Part shown: positions 13,596-25,400 of the stretch, piece by piece
How positions within the stretch are numbered: position 1 is the first letter of the stretch
Layout: every line of letters begins with the position of its first letter
DNA from: Mytilus galloprovincialis
Lineage: Eukaryota; Mollusca; Bivalvia; Mytilida; Mytilidae
DNA: 64,000 bases
Reading direction: 5' to 3'
Assembly (NCBI RefSeq): GCF_965363235.1
Contig: NC_134842.1
Coordinates: 30,566,958 to 30,630,957, forward strand
Program-made: the position numbers and the translations under genes
Notes under the pieces: model-generated
What the model was told of the DNA's origin: nothing
What the model saw: only the letters and a program-made list of their open reading frames with translations
Databases searched by the model: none

Positions 13596-14134
13596 ATGTT
13601 TGTTCAAAAATCGGTATTGCTTATTTTGTATTTCACACATTTATGATTAAAAGAATAAAGATTTTTACAATTCCTCATTTCAAATTTTTGATTGTTTTAT
13701 TTTAATTGCAAAATTGTCCATTTAAAGAATGAAAACAACACGTTGTAAGTTAACGCGTCTGAAGCACTTTTCTTGTAATATCTTTATCAGTAACGCGCCT
13801 TCCGAATGTTTTAAAACCAATGGTGTATATAATCGAAACAGTTGATCTAAAATTACCTAAAATTATAGCCAAATCCTTTTAAGACCAACTTTGCAAGAGA
13901 GAGTAAAAACCTTAGTTTCTTTAGAATTTTAAAATTTAACAAGATATATAATTTTAAAACTTTTTAATCTATAAATAGGTAAAGTATGTTCTTTTCTAAT
14001 CAGTATAACTATCGGGTACAAAGTATTTTATAAAAAGGAGGTTCTGTCTTGACAGCAAAGTATTGTGTAGAAATATATGTTCGTGTCAAAGGGCTTAAAT
14101 CAGTTATGAACCATCTTTTTGTGATTCTAATTAG

Positions 14135-14475
14135 TTATCAAAGGTACCAGGATTCTAATTTTGTAAGCCAGACGCGCGTTTCGTCTACATAAGACTCATC
14201 AGTGACGCTCATATCAAAATATTTATAAAGCCAAACAAGTACCAAGTTGAAGTGCATTGACGATCCAAAATTCCAAAAAGTTGTGCCAAATACGGCTAAG
14301 GTAATCTATGCCTGGTATAAGAAAATTCTTAGTTTTTCGAAAAATTTAAAGTTTAGTAAACAGGAAATTTATAAAAAAAAACAAATGACCACATTATTGA
14401 TATTCATGTCAACACCGAAATGTTGAGTACTGGGCTGGTGATACCCTCGGGGACATCCATGAAATAAATGATTTA
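14135..14475 (-). repeat. Family C repeat, reverse copy
   Basis: Nearly full reverse copy of family C: 'GCCAGACGCGCGTTTCGTC' at about 14166, 'GACTCATCAGTGACGCTC', 'TTGTGCCAAATACGGCTAAG', and the far end 'CTGGGCTGGTGATACCCTCG' near 14431. Confidence 0.75.
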
Positions 14476-14929
14476 TCTGTTAAATATTTGACCAATTATT
14501 TCCTTGAAGTTCTTTTACCTAATAAAGGTAGTCTGAAGTTTGTGAGGAAAATTGTTTTATTCAATATACTAGGGTTATAACATCTTGAATCGTAATCATT
14601 CTACATGTTTAAGAAAATATAATGGATACACAAATGCAATTCGTTTGTAAAATTATTGCTACAGTAGTTTTGCCATTTATAAATCTTCTAAATCAACCAA
14701 GAAGTAACATACATAGATTACAAACAAAAACAGGGTATAAATGTCCAGAAGAGGCTAGATCGGTGAGTCGACAGGATAGAAATGTTTTGCAATGCATGCA
14801 TCCCCCACCATTACATTTTTGTTTGTCACTTTAAATGTTACAAGAAAGTAATTTTTCACATAATATCTAGCTTCACATTTTCATATAGCATCAAGTTCTA
14901 AACATGTTCACGTAGTATTAAATGTTTAC

Positions 14930-15150
14930 ATTGGTGTTTAACTCCACTTTCAGCAATATGGTACTATATCGTGGTAGAAATGTTTCAGGGGTAAGCTGGA
15001 TAGAACCATTAACATTAAGTTGGAAATCTGACGATCCTAGTTAATTGATATCGGAGAAAAACGCACCTGGCACGAACTAGATTTAAACTCAGAACCTTAG
15101 TGTTACAGAGTTACAGTAGATCGACTACTTGGATCACTCAGGCAACAGGC
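14930..15150 (-). mobile_element. Second tRNA-derived SINE, reverse copy
   Basis: Read on the minus strand, 15040-15150 gives a tRNA-like head with a box A-like GCCTGAGTGATCCAAG and a degenerate box B-like GGTTCTGAGTTTAAATC. The adjacent 14930-15040 segment carries a CAGCAATATGGTACTATATC block seen in bivalve SINEs. It differs in body from the SINE at 13333-13595. Confidence 0.6.
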
Positions 15151-15403
15151 CCCTAGAAAATAAGAGAAAATATAAAACATCCTAATTACAAAAATGAATG
15201 AAGCCTGGACCTCAAATTCATCAGTAGGCTCTTTTTGAATTCATTCATATTATATCTCAACTGGACGGGTCTTGTACTTGTAATTTATTTGAATTCACTC
15301 GACACAATTTAGGGACATTTTTATGGATTACCAAAACTATGTTCTTTTTACTATTTTCATGGAGTTCTTTATTAAGAAGTTTGCTGTGAGTATTTTATGT
15401 TTA

Positions 15404-15813
15404 TTAATTAAGATAAAGGGAAACCCAACGTCCACGGCTTCCCTCTTCATCTTCACACAATTACTATCATTGTTTTCATAGAACATTGCAAAGTTCATGT
15501 TTGGAACCATATCGAAATATATTGTTTTTACTAATGTACTGCAATAATTATATCACATAATCTATAATTATGTTTATAAAGAGATAGATTCCTTTTGATA
15601 AGAAATTATCAAGTTTGTATTACATATGCTATTTATAAATTTTATATGTTTGCAATCAATCCTACACTAATATAGCGTTTCGGCGGTATTTTTGATGATA
15701 AATAAAATATTGTTATATAGGTCCGCCATCATCAGGGATTGTCCTATATATTTCAAAAATTATGGTTTCTTTACCTTGGTCGATGTCAGAATATCTGATA
15801 AATGTCTGTGCCT
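15404..15813 (-). mobile_element. Penelope-like element, 3'-end partial copy in tandem
   Basis: A 410-bp segment nearly identical to the 3' end of the adjacent minus-strand element (15814 onward). The two are directly abutted in head-to-tail order at 15813/15814. It keeps the last codons of the RT frame and the 3' untranslated region. Tandem partial copies of this kind are typical of Penelope-like elements (pseudo-LTR arrangement). Confidence 0.75.
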
Positions 15814-17273
15814 TAATTAAGATAAAGCGAAACCCAATGTCCACGGCTTCCCTATTCATCTTCACACAATTACTATCATTGTTTTCATAGAAGATTGCAA
15901 GGTTTATGTTCGGAACCATATCGAAATATATTGGTTTTACTAATGTCCTGCAATAATTATATCACATAATCTATAATTATGTTTATAAAGAGATATATTC
16001 CTTCTGATAAGAAATTATCAAGTTTGTATTATATATGCTATTTATAAATTTTATATGTTTGCAATCAATCCTACACTAATATAGCGTTTCAGTGGAATTT
16101 TTTTATGATAAATAAAATATTGTTATATAGGTCCGCCATCATCAAGGATTGTCCTATATATTTCAAAAATTATGGTTTCTTTACCTTGGTCGATGTCAGA
16201 ATATCTGATAAATTTCTGTGCCTTTTATAAGCAATTATCGGTGTTTTTGTGAATACTTCATTGCAAACCACATTATCTCTTATGAGATGCCAATGTTTTA
16301 AAAGGTGTTTTCGTAATTTGCTTATGCAAGGATTATATTTAGTAGCCATTACAAGAGGAATTTCCTCTTTACGTTTCCCTTCCTTAGTTGAAAACAAATG
16401 TTTTCTCTCTTTGGTTAAGGCATCATTGAAGCTAGACATGATTTCAGTGTCAGTGTAACCCCTATTTATCAAATTCTGTTTGAACTTTAAGAGAATTTCT
16501 TTAAGGTCATTATCATTGTTTGTTGATCTTCTGTAACGAATTACTTCTCCCCGGATAAATGCTTTAAACACGTGCTCCTTATGAGAGCTATTTCTGTGCA
16601 AATATAGAAAAGAATTCGTAGGTTTGAAATGGGTTTTCATGTCTAATATATTATCTGCTATAAATTTTCTGCCCTTGAATAAATGAACGTCTAGAAATGT
16701 TGTGTCAGATTCTGAAATTTCATATGTGAATTTGAGAAATTTGTGATGGCTATTAGCCAATTTAAAAAATTCTTCAAGTTCATGTCTTTTACCGTGGTGT
16801 ATTATTATTCCATCATCCATGTATCTGGCATAATAAAATATGTTTGTCTTGTAAGGAAATGACGAAATAATTTCTTTCATTATTTGATATAATAAAATAT
16901 TACAACACTCTGATGCACAGCAAGCCCCAATTGCAGAACCTAGACATTGTTGATATAATTGATCATTAAATTTAAAGATATTATATTGCACAAACATATC
17001 CCAGGAGGGAAACTAAATCATCTGCAGAGGGATATTTTATAGTGTAATGCGATTTATCAAATGCATCATATGCTGCTCTTACTGCTAAAAGAATTTCTTC
17101 AATTGGACAGTTGGTAAACATCTGACTTATGTCAAAACTACATAATAGGCAATTGTCTAATGGTTTGATTGTTTCTATTTCTTGTATAAAATCAGATGAA
17201 TCTCTGATGAAAGTATGGTGTTTCTTAACTATTGGCACAAGAAAATAATCAACATAACGACCTATGTATTCAA
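15814..17273 (-). mobile_element. Penelope-like retroelement, 5'-truncated minus copy
   Basis: RT coding region on the minus strand in two frames: 17238-16981 (IVKKHHTFIRDSSDFIQ, LLCSFDISQMFTNCPIEEIL) and 16997-16170. The second frame carries GSAIGACCASECCNILLYQ, the catalytic YARYMDDGIIIHH, FLDVHLFKG, and the linker KTPIIAYKRHRNLSDIL. One extra nucleotide near 16990, relative to the plus copy, breaks the frame. The 5' end is cut at about 17273. The frame stops just after the linker that precedes a GIY-YIG endonuclease in many Penelope-like elements. No endonuclease is present here. It forms an inverted pair with the copy at about 17600-19758. Confidence 0.85.
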
Positions 17274-17599
17274 TTATCTGATTGATGTGTTAAACTTCCA
17301 ATGTTTTCGTTACTTCCTGTCAATCAGTAAATTTATATCAATGACCAATCAGATAATATCTATGCTATCCAGCCACACCCCATTGAGTTTCCCAGTCTGC
17401 ATTGACACACAAGACAATTTCATCTCTGCGATATTGCGGCAGTCATGGCTAGACGCTTTAATGTCCATATGAAAAAAAAGTATGGCAAGCGCCAAAGAAA
17501 CAAAGTTGCAATGCAACAATCAAACAATCAAAAATAAAATTCCAAATAAAACAGGCTAAACAATCAACAAATACAGCATGTGGTTAATCTGTCAATGAA
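17274..17599. other. Spacer between the two inverted Penelope-like copies
   Basis: Contains a small basic open frame on the plus strand (17445-17537, beginning MARRFNVHMKKKYGKRQRNK) that could be the 5' part of the plus copy or chance. No other feature. Confidence 0.4.
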
Positions 17600-19758
17600 A
17601 ACTTAAACTGAATGAATATTTGCTGCTTTCAAAAGGGTTGAAATTCATACCTGCTCCCGCATTGAAAGGGGCAAAAAATGATTTAATGAGAGACTTTAAT
17701 GAATTTGCTAGAAAATTAAGATGTAAATTTCTATTTTATTCAAAGAATGAAAATATACACCCATTCAGGGAGAATAGCAAATATGAACTTCACTACAGCT
17801 GTGATGCACTTGAAAATTATATTTTCCAAACAAAACATGAGTTGTCGTCAATGCAGCCTTGGAGATTTAGAGACAATCTGAAACCTGGTGAGAGGTCAAG
17901 CATATCTTCACTTTTACGAGAGAAATCAATTCTTATTAAGAAAGCTGATAAAAGCAACAATGTTGTTGATCTTGATAAGTGTATTTACTTATCCGAAGCT
18001 TATCGGCAATTACAATCGCATCACTACACAAGTCTTGACGGTTTTGACTTCAAGGTTCTCAGAAATAATATCAATGATTATGTCACTAGAATGCACATTC
18101 ATAATTAAATTGACGAAATTTCATTCAAATACATGATAAATGGCAATCAGAAAAATTACGGACCGGGACAAATGCATATATTACCGAAAATACATAAAAT
18201 AAATTTTGTAGATTATGACAATGTCATGAGAATAGGATTTAATATTGATTTAATAGTTCCTCCAGGGAGACCTATCATTTCCCAGATTGGTACGATCACT
18301 GAATACATAGGTCGTTATGTTGATTATTTTCTTGTGCCAATAGTTAAGAAACACCATACTTTCATCAGAGATTCATCTGATTTTATACAAAAAATAGAAA
18401 CAATCAAACCATTAGACAATTGCCTATTATGTAGTTTTGACATAAGTCAGATGTTTACCAACTGTCCAATTAAAGAAATTCTTTTAGCAGTAAGAGCAGC
18501 ATATGATGCATTTGATAAATCGCATTACACTATAAAATATCCCTCTACAGATGATTTAGTTTCCCTCTTGGGATATGTTCTGCAACATAATATCTTTGAA
18601 TTTAATGATCAATTATATCAACAATGTCTAGGTTCTGCAATTGGGGCCTGCTGTGCACCGGAATGTTGTAATATTTTATTATATCAAATCATGAAAGAAA
18701 TTATTTCGTCATTTCCTTACAAGACAAACATATTTTATTATGCCAGATACATGGATGATGGAATAATAATACACCACGGTAAAAGACATGAACTTGAAGA
18801 TTTTTTTAAATTGGCTAATAGCCATCACAAATTTCTCAAATTCACATATGAAATTTCAGAATCTGACACAACATTTCTAGACGTTCATTTATTCAAGGGC
18901 AGAAGATTTATAGCAGATAATATATATTAGACATGAAAACCCATTTCAAACCTACGAATTCTTTTCTGTATTTGCACAGAAATAGCTCTCATACGGAGCA
19001 CGTGTTTAAAGCATTTATCCGGGGAGAAGTAATTCGTTACAGAAGATCAACAAACAATGATAATGACCTTAGAGAAATTCTCTTAAAGTTCAAACAGAAT
19101 TTGATAAATAGGGGTTACACTGACACTGAAATCATGTCTATCTTCAATGAAGCCTTAACCAAAGAGAGAAAACATTTGTTTTCAACTAAGGAAGGGAAAC
19201 GTAAAGAGGAAATTCCTCTTGTAATGGCTACTAAATATAATCCTTGCATAAGCAAATTACGAAAACGCCTTTTAAAACATTGGCATCTCATAAGAGATAA
19301 TGTGGTTTGCAATGAAGTATTCACAAAAACACCGATAATTGCTTATAAAAGGCACAGAAATTTATCAGATATTCTGACATCGACCAAGGTAAAGAAACCA
19401 TAATTTTTTAAACATATAGGACAATCCCTGATGATGTCGGACCTATATAACAATATTTTATTGATCATACAAAAAATACCGCCGAAACGCTATATTAGTG
19501 TAGGATTGATTGCAAACATATAAAATTTATAAATAGCATATATAATACAAACTTGATAATTTCTTATCAGAAGGAATCTATCTCTTTATAAACATAATTA
19601 TAGATTATGTGATAAAATTATTGCAGAACATTAGTGAAACCAATATATTTCGATTTGATTCCGAACATGAACCTTGCAATGTTCTATGAAAACAATGATA
19701 TTAATTGTGTGAAGATGAAGAGGGAAGCCGTGGACGTTGGGTTTCGCTTTATCTTAAT
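17600..19758 (+). mobile_element. Penelope-like retroelement, near-full plus copy (inactive)
   Basis: The RT region runs through three open frames. 17620-18108 holds the N-terminal part: LLSKGLKFIPAPA, then ILIKKADKSNNVVDLDK. 18133-18930, in the same frame after one in-frame TAA, holds HILPKIHK, PPGRPIISQIGT, SFDISQMFTNCP, GSAIGACCAPECCN, YMDDGIIIHH and FLDVHLFKG. 18933-19403 continues after a 2-nt AT-repeat expansion near 18922 and ends in the linker AYKRHRNLSDIL. LPKIHK and the LLSKGL..IP start are hallmarks of Penelope-like RTs. There is no C-terminal GIY-YIG domain. The 3' UTR (19404-19758) matches the minus copies and ends in TTTATCTTAATTA. One stop and one frameshift make it inactive, but similarity to the minus copy is high, so the insertion looks fairly recent. 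Confidence 0.85.
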
Positions 19759-20105
19759 TATTTATTTTCATTACTAGAAATATTTCTTTAGATGTAACAA
19801 ATTTAATGTCATTTACTGGTATGAGGTTTGCTCGATATTTAATCTATTTTTAGGTGACAGCTTGGCATATCATAACAACGTAAGGTTCAGTACAAAGGAT
19901 AATGTCAATGAAGTCAAAACTGTGCATCTGTATATACAGGAGGTTGGTGGTTGGGTTCCTGTATTATTTCTCACCTCAATGGTCTGTTCAAAGGAAAGGG
20001 GGCACAAGGGATATCTTGGTACCGCTGGAGGAATTCACATGATACTATTCAGACTTCAACAATGATGATACGAAATCGAAAGTTGCAGTATTACATTATA
20101 ATAAA

Positions 20106-21029
20106 CATGATAAATGACTTTTTATTCGTTTTACATTTCTTTCATTTTTATGTTTCCCTTTCTCAGATTGCATTATTCGGATTTGGCGTTTTTATCAACT
20201 CCTTCAACGTTTGTTTAATGTTTTTGACTTATTATTTTAATGTAATTATTTGAGAAAACATTTATTCAAAAGACAAATCACAAAAATACTGAACTCCGAG
20301 GAAAACCCAAATTACAGTTTACAAATGTGAAAGATTCAAATATTTTAATGCAAAAATTATAAACGATTAAGATTTAGATATAAAACTACTTCTTATAATC
20401 ATTTCAAATTGTTTATACATATCCCGGCACATTGATTCAGCATACACAGAAAAATGTGTAGTTTATGTAACTAGTATTTCAATAACAATATTAACCTTTT
20501 TAAGCGTCTTATAGATATAGCACTTATTAGCAATAGGTTTGGCGATCAGATTTTTGTCTATTGAAACACATCAAAAGTGCAACATTAGGATATCTTATCA
20601 TCTTTGAGAGAAAATCCTTTGTAGTTTTATAAAATAATCGTCTTAACTTCCCCTTTCTATAGTGCATTATTAGCATTTGGAAAATTTTACTTTAAGTTCA
20701 TAAAGTTGTACCATCAACTATAATGTCATCGACACTCATTGATATTCACTTGATATAAATAGAAACAAATGTACTGATGTAATGTAATAGATGTTAATTC
20801 GACGTTCAATGTTTAAGATACATACTCCTTATTCTGAATTCCAATTATTAAATTCATGAAGTTCAAATTTTAATAAAACAACAATGGAGTATGCATATGA
20901 GGCCTTTTTCATACACATATCTTATAGACTAACTTAATCTAAAAACAATTCCGTATTCCATGAACTTACAACAAAATTGTATATTTACCTGTGTACGGTA
21001 TTTTATGTTACGGCACTTTATCCAAGGTT
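20106..21029. other. Intergenic, nothing recognised
   Basis: AT-rich. The only repeat-like piece is a short reverse fragment near 20284-20312 (ATACTGAACTCCGAGGAAAA), also seen near 13200 and forward at 48555-48615. Confidence 0.45.
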
Positions 21030-21905
21030 ATTGTCGATTTTTATGCCCCCACAACTAAAAGTTTGGGGGCATATTGATTTTCCGACGTCCGTCCGTCATT
21101 CCCTCTGCCCGTCTGTACGTCCGTACGTCCGACCTTCCCTCCTATTATGAGTATATAGTAATTCTTCCTTAAGTTTTAATCCTAGGAAGTTTTCACTTTG
21201 CTATTTGTTTGTACATATATTGAAGATGTGCATGTGGTCAGGGTTTTGATTTTTTTATCAATATTTGCTTTTGTGAGAGATAGTTGAACTTTTTAAATTT
21301 TTGAAGTAATGAATTGCATAAGAGGAGCGTTCCATCCTACAGTTTGAATTCTATGAAGTTTTCACTTTGATAGCTTTTTGTACATATGTTGTAGGTTTAT
21401 TGAAGAGGTGCATGTGGTCAGGGTTTTAATTTTTATTATTATTTGTCCTACTGGAAGATAGAAAAACTTTGTCATTTTTTAAGAGTACTTACTTGCATTA
21501 GAGGAGAATTTCAAGATAACTCTACACTTTGATTGCTAGGAAGTTTTCACTTCGAAGCTTACATATATCGAAGGTGCCTGTGTCACTCACCTGTATCTAC
21601 TGTACATTTTGAAATAATGTAAAATAAGGTTGAAATTATAATAAACAGTATTAGATACACCAATATTGATTGAGACCAAGTTTGGTTTAATTTTTCTCAG
21701 TAGTTAAATCAATTCCATTGAAGTCTTACGAAAGCTACTTAAAATCGTTATCATTATCTAAATTAGTTTTAAAGTTGTGAACATCTGAAATTTAAAATTA
21801 TGCAAATGTCCCATAGACTTCTATGGCAAACCTCTTTGATCCATTTTTAGCCACGGAGGCCATCATAGTTGTAAAAGATTTTGTAAAATTTATCGCAGAC
21901 GACGA
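21030..21905 (+). repeat. GCCCCC/GTCCGTCC bivalve repeat with tandem ~180-bp units
   Basis: Starts with ATGCCCCCACAACTAAAAG, followed by a GTCCGTCC/GTACGTCCG-rich stretch at 21085-21135. Then come about three diverged tandem units (near 21140, 21330, 21515), each with a 'GGAAGTTTTCACTTTG'-like block and a 'GAAGATGTGCATGTGGTCAG'-like block. The element ends around the CACGGAGGCCATCATAG / CAGACGACGACCAGTGACG section at 21855-21915. Confidence 0.7.
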
Positions 21906-22276
21906 CCAGTGACGATTAAAGCTCTTTTTGCCTTTTTATGTGAGGTAAAAAGCTGTCTGACATTTTCAAAAAAAAAAAAACAATTATGTAAGAGAACTAA
22001 TTCAATATATGTTGAAATCACTAATGGGAAGCATTACATGCTATTTATTACTTCACCATCTTGTAATATAATGTTAAAAGACAAGAAAAGAAATAGACCG
22101 AGGCTTATTATTATTCTACATGTACAAGTACATGTATTGTTACTGAATTCAGAACACATATATTGATATTGGGAAAGTACGGCTGATTGAATGTTATTAA
22201 TCAACCTGTAGCCTAAATATGTAACAATGATATATTCTGAGGCGAGGTGATGTTATACTGGTTAATCTGCAACATG

Positions 22277-22435
22277 TATAAATAGAGACAAGTAAAATTA
22301 TTGCAATATTTATGCATGATTCCCCATTTGTTTCCACCTGATTAATCGATATGAACTGTTCTTTACACCTGTTGCAGTAATATAATTTCTATAAATTACC
22401 ACTTGACACATTTTATACTGTACACATTTTGAAAA
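22277..22435 (+). promoter_or_regulatory. Putative core promoter of the prokineticin-like gene
   Basis: TATAAATAG at 22277-22285 is a good TATA box and would place a start near 22307. A second candidate, TATAAAT at 22390-22396, would place it near 22420. Both lie upstream of the ATG at 22436. Neither start is proven. Confidence 0.4.
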
Positions 22436-25400
22436 ATGAGAAACGTGCTAACACCCTATGTCATTTGTGTCGTAGCTTTACTTATCATTCATACTGGTAA
22501 GGTTTTTTGTCTTCCTTTGTTAAACTACAATGTTTAATCATGTTAAGAAATATAAAGACAAATGAGCCATCAAAATAACTCAATGAAATTGTAAAAATAA
22601 CCACGTTAGTTTTTTTTATATACAAAATGCAATTTTTCAAGTCGGATCATTTAGCCTTCCAGATGAAAGGAAATACATTTTTAATCTGAAAAATTCACAA
22701 GAGTTCTATAGTAACATTTGCCCTCTCGTGTCAAAGTTTTCGTTCGACAAATTCCTGACTAAGTATGTCGTTAAAAGAGGGACGAAAGATACAAGATGGA
22801 CAGTCAAACTAATAGATTGAAAATAAACTGTCAATGCCATACAATGCAAACAACTTAAAAACAAAAAGACAAACATACTAATAACAGTACAGTCCCACAA
22901 CATAGAAAACGTAGACTTAGCAACACGAACCCCACCTAAAAAAAAAAAACAACAAAAAAAAAAACGAGGCTTTAGTTGCCCAGTTTCATTTCTATTTAAA
23001 ACAAATAAATGAATTCTTGTTTCATTGCCAATCATGCAGCATATTTATATTCTTATATCAATCCCTGATAACATTTTCAGTCGGATGCAACACCAACATG
23101 AAGAATTGCAAACGAAATGTGATAACAAACAACACGGAAAAGTAGATAGTTTAAAAACGGTCTCTAAAATCAGCAAAAAATAAAAGAACAACTAGACATA
23201 TTCACAGTAACAAGTGCCCTAAAATTAGATATTCATATAGCATATTTTAAAAAATGAAGCACTGCAAGAAGGAGAGTTTACCAAATAAAACTGAGGCAAA
23301 AATAATGAAAACAACATTGTATACAGTTTAAGCGCCCGAATCGCTTTTTTAAAATAAAATTTCGACAGGAACACTCAAAAAATATTTACAAATACTATAA
23401 ACAACCAATGTGTGATTAAACAAAATAATGACGAAAAAATATATATAAATACAAACAAAATAACAAAAATTAAGACAAGTGTACAATACACAATAAAGGC
23501 AAAAGAAGTTTAACTGTGTTCAAAAGTCATAAAATAACTGAGAGAAAACAAATCCTGGTTTCAAACTAAAACGGAGGGAACACATCAACAATAAGAGGAA
23601 AACAAAGGAACAACAGGAACACTTAAGTGCTACAAAAACAAACGTCAACATACATAGAAACGAACTATATTTGATAACATATTTTTGACTTGATACAGGA
23701 CATTTAAAACAAAATGTTTTGTTGAACTTGGTTTTTGGCTAGCAAAACCTTCCGCTAAAAAGACAATGTTAAAAATATATCGCTTAAATGACAATAATAG
23801 GTGACAGAAATAGAATACACACACATGCAATAACATTCATCACACGCACAAACAAATAATATGATAGGCGACACAACATACAAAACTGCAGAACAACAAC
23901 GAACGTTTTCCGTCAGAGACACCACAGGATATCACAAACAATGCCACGCTTACGTAACGAACATGCAATCTTCAACTTTATACAATTATTTTCACAAAAC
24001 CATAAAAAACAATTGCCATGACAATGGTGGTTTTGAAAGGATATTTATGATTATTTGGACGACAAACGATAAGACATAACACATTATCTAACAGAAACAT
24101 TAAAAATAAATGCATGAATGTTGGATGTACAATATGGCGAGACACATCGTATAACAATGCAAATTCACACTCGGTATAAGTATAACAGTCATATTAGAGT
24201 TTTCTTACGGATTGACGAAAGGTACGAAAGAACGTAAAGGGAGCACGTATTACATATCTTCAATAATAGTTAAAAGAGTCTTTGTTTTATCCGATAAAAC
24301 ACGTTCTTTTTTAATCAAATTTATCTTTCCAAATATAAGCATATTGCAAATAACACACGCTTTGAATATCAGAAAATAAAGAAAAATAGTGTCAATACAC
24401 TTACATGCATTACGTTACCTACGTAAACCACGATAACATACATTTTTGCGGGAATTGTTCAAGCACGAGTTTCATGATTAGTATTTTTTGGGGGCATTAT
24501 TGTAGTGCGTTAATCGTTTAACGACAATGTTCATATTAATTTTTATTTTTTATGAGTACCGTTTCAGCAATTTTCAACATGGATCATCGAGATTTGTAAA
24601 ACAAGGATGCTACAATGTTTTGAAAACGCAATGTGAAATAAATGTAGGAAAACAGATTTTGTGATAAAGTATTTTTATTGTTATTATAAATGACGAAAAG
24701 TAATATTAATCTTGTGATCGCAGGCAAAAAACAAGAAACTAATACTTTAATTCAGATTCAGTTTGATATGAATGTAACAAAGTTTACACTATTAAACAAG
24801 CATTAAAGGACAAAAAAAAAGGGAAGAAAACCAAACAACAAGTTATGTAGCAATCATTTAACTTCAAAAGGGGGAGAGGATTATGTTTGTGGATTTCATA
24901 ATGACGTTTAAACACATAACATGATTGAGAGATAGACGCAAATACGTCCAGTGGCTAATAGTTCATAAATGTTCAGTATCAAAACGCATCCGTACACTAC
25001 ATAACGGTTTCATAAAAGAGATTAACCCCGGAGTATGGACACACCACAAGGTGACAATTAATATAACCCAGGGAGAGGCGGTGATTTACAAATTATTTAA
25101 TGAACACCTGTAAATGACATAGTATAAAGGTCATCTTTTTTGTAGGCGTTGCAAATATTGAATTAAGGAAGTATTTGTGTTTTTATTTTTTCTCAGGGAA
25201 GTTGACAATGTATTTGCATTGGTATTTTCTTTTGTTAAATAATGCAATGTTGTAATGTTTTTGAAAATTGTGAGAGAAGGTGGATTGGTCGCCTTTTTTG
25301 TTTTGTTTTTATGAGTATGTTTTTCTTCTCTTTTTCCTATATTTAGTATATTTTGTAGAGTTTTCACCTGGTGGTATCATATTTTCACCTATCGTAAGTC

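Larger units (their letters stand above)
8841..20105 (+). pseudogene. Decayed cephalotoxin-like/EGF/TSP1/fibrinogen-domain gene
   Basis: A five-exon relic with intact splice sites and a ruined frame. Exons: 8841-10852, 11864-11997, 12323-12419, 13006-13169 and 19854 to about 20105 (AATAAA at 20100). Exon 1 opens after an acceptor (TTTCAG) with ATG at 8845 and a signal peptide of about 20 residues. A helical region follows whose conserved Cys pairs resemble, in my judgement, the SE-cephalotoxin-like secreted proteins of molluscs. Next come EGF-like Cys clusters (near 9560-9680 and 10390-10510), a TSP1 repeat starting DCKWSDWTYWSLCSKACG near 10530, and another EGF-like end at 10800-10852. The later exons encode a fibrinogen-related domain: CSGLDKKIHKSGVYKIF, YKNGFGDINAEF, YYKHFSIDDSSSEYKL, GISWYRW. 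Breaks: a frameshift before the TGA at 9151, more stops and frameshifts through 9520-10830, TGA for the expected Trp in exon 3, a frameshift plus TGA in exon 4, and a frameshift in exon 5 near 19910. Splice phases still agree across introns 1-3. Fibrinogen-related proteins are typical secreted lectins of mussel haemolymph. No function is expected from this copy. Confidence 0.75.

Noticed and set aside
22706..23035. 109-codon minus-strand hydrophobic frame
   Set aside because: It coincides with the 3' UTR of the RT element family (CACGAACCCCACC, A-rich run).
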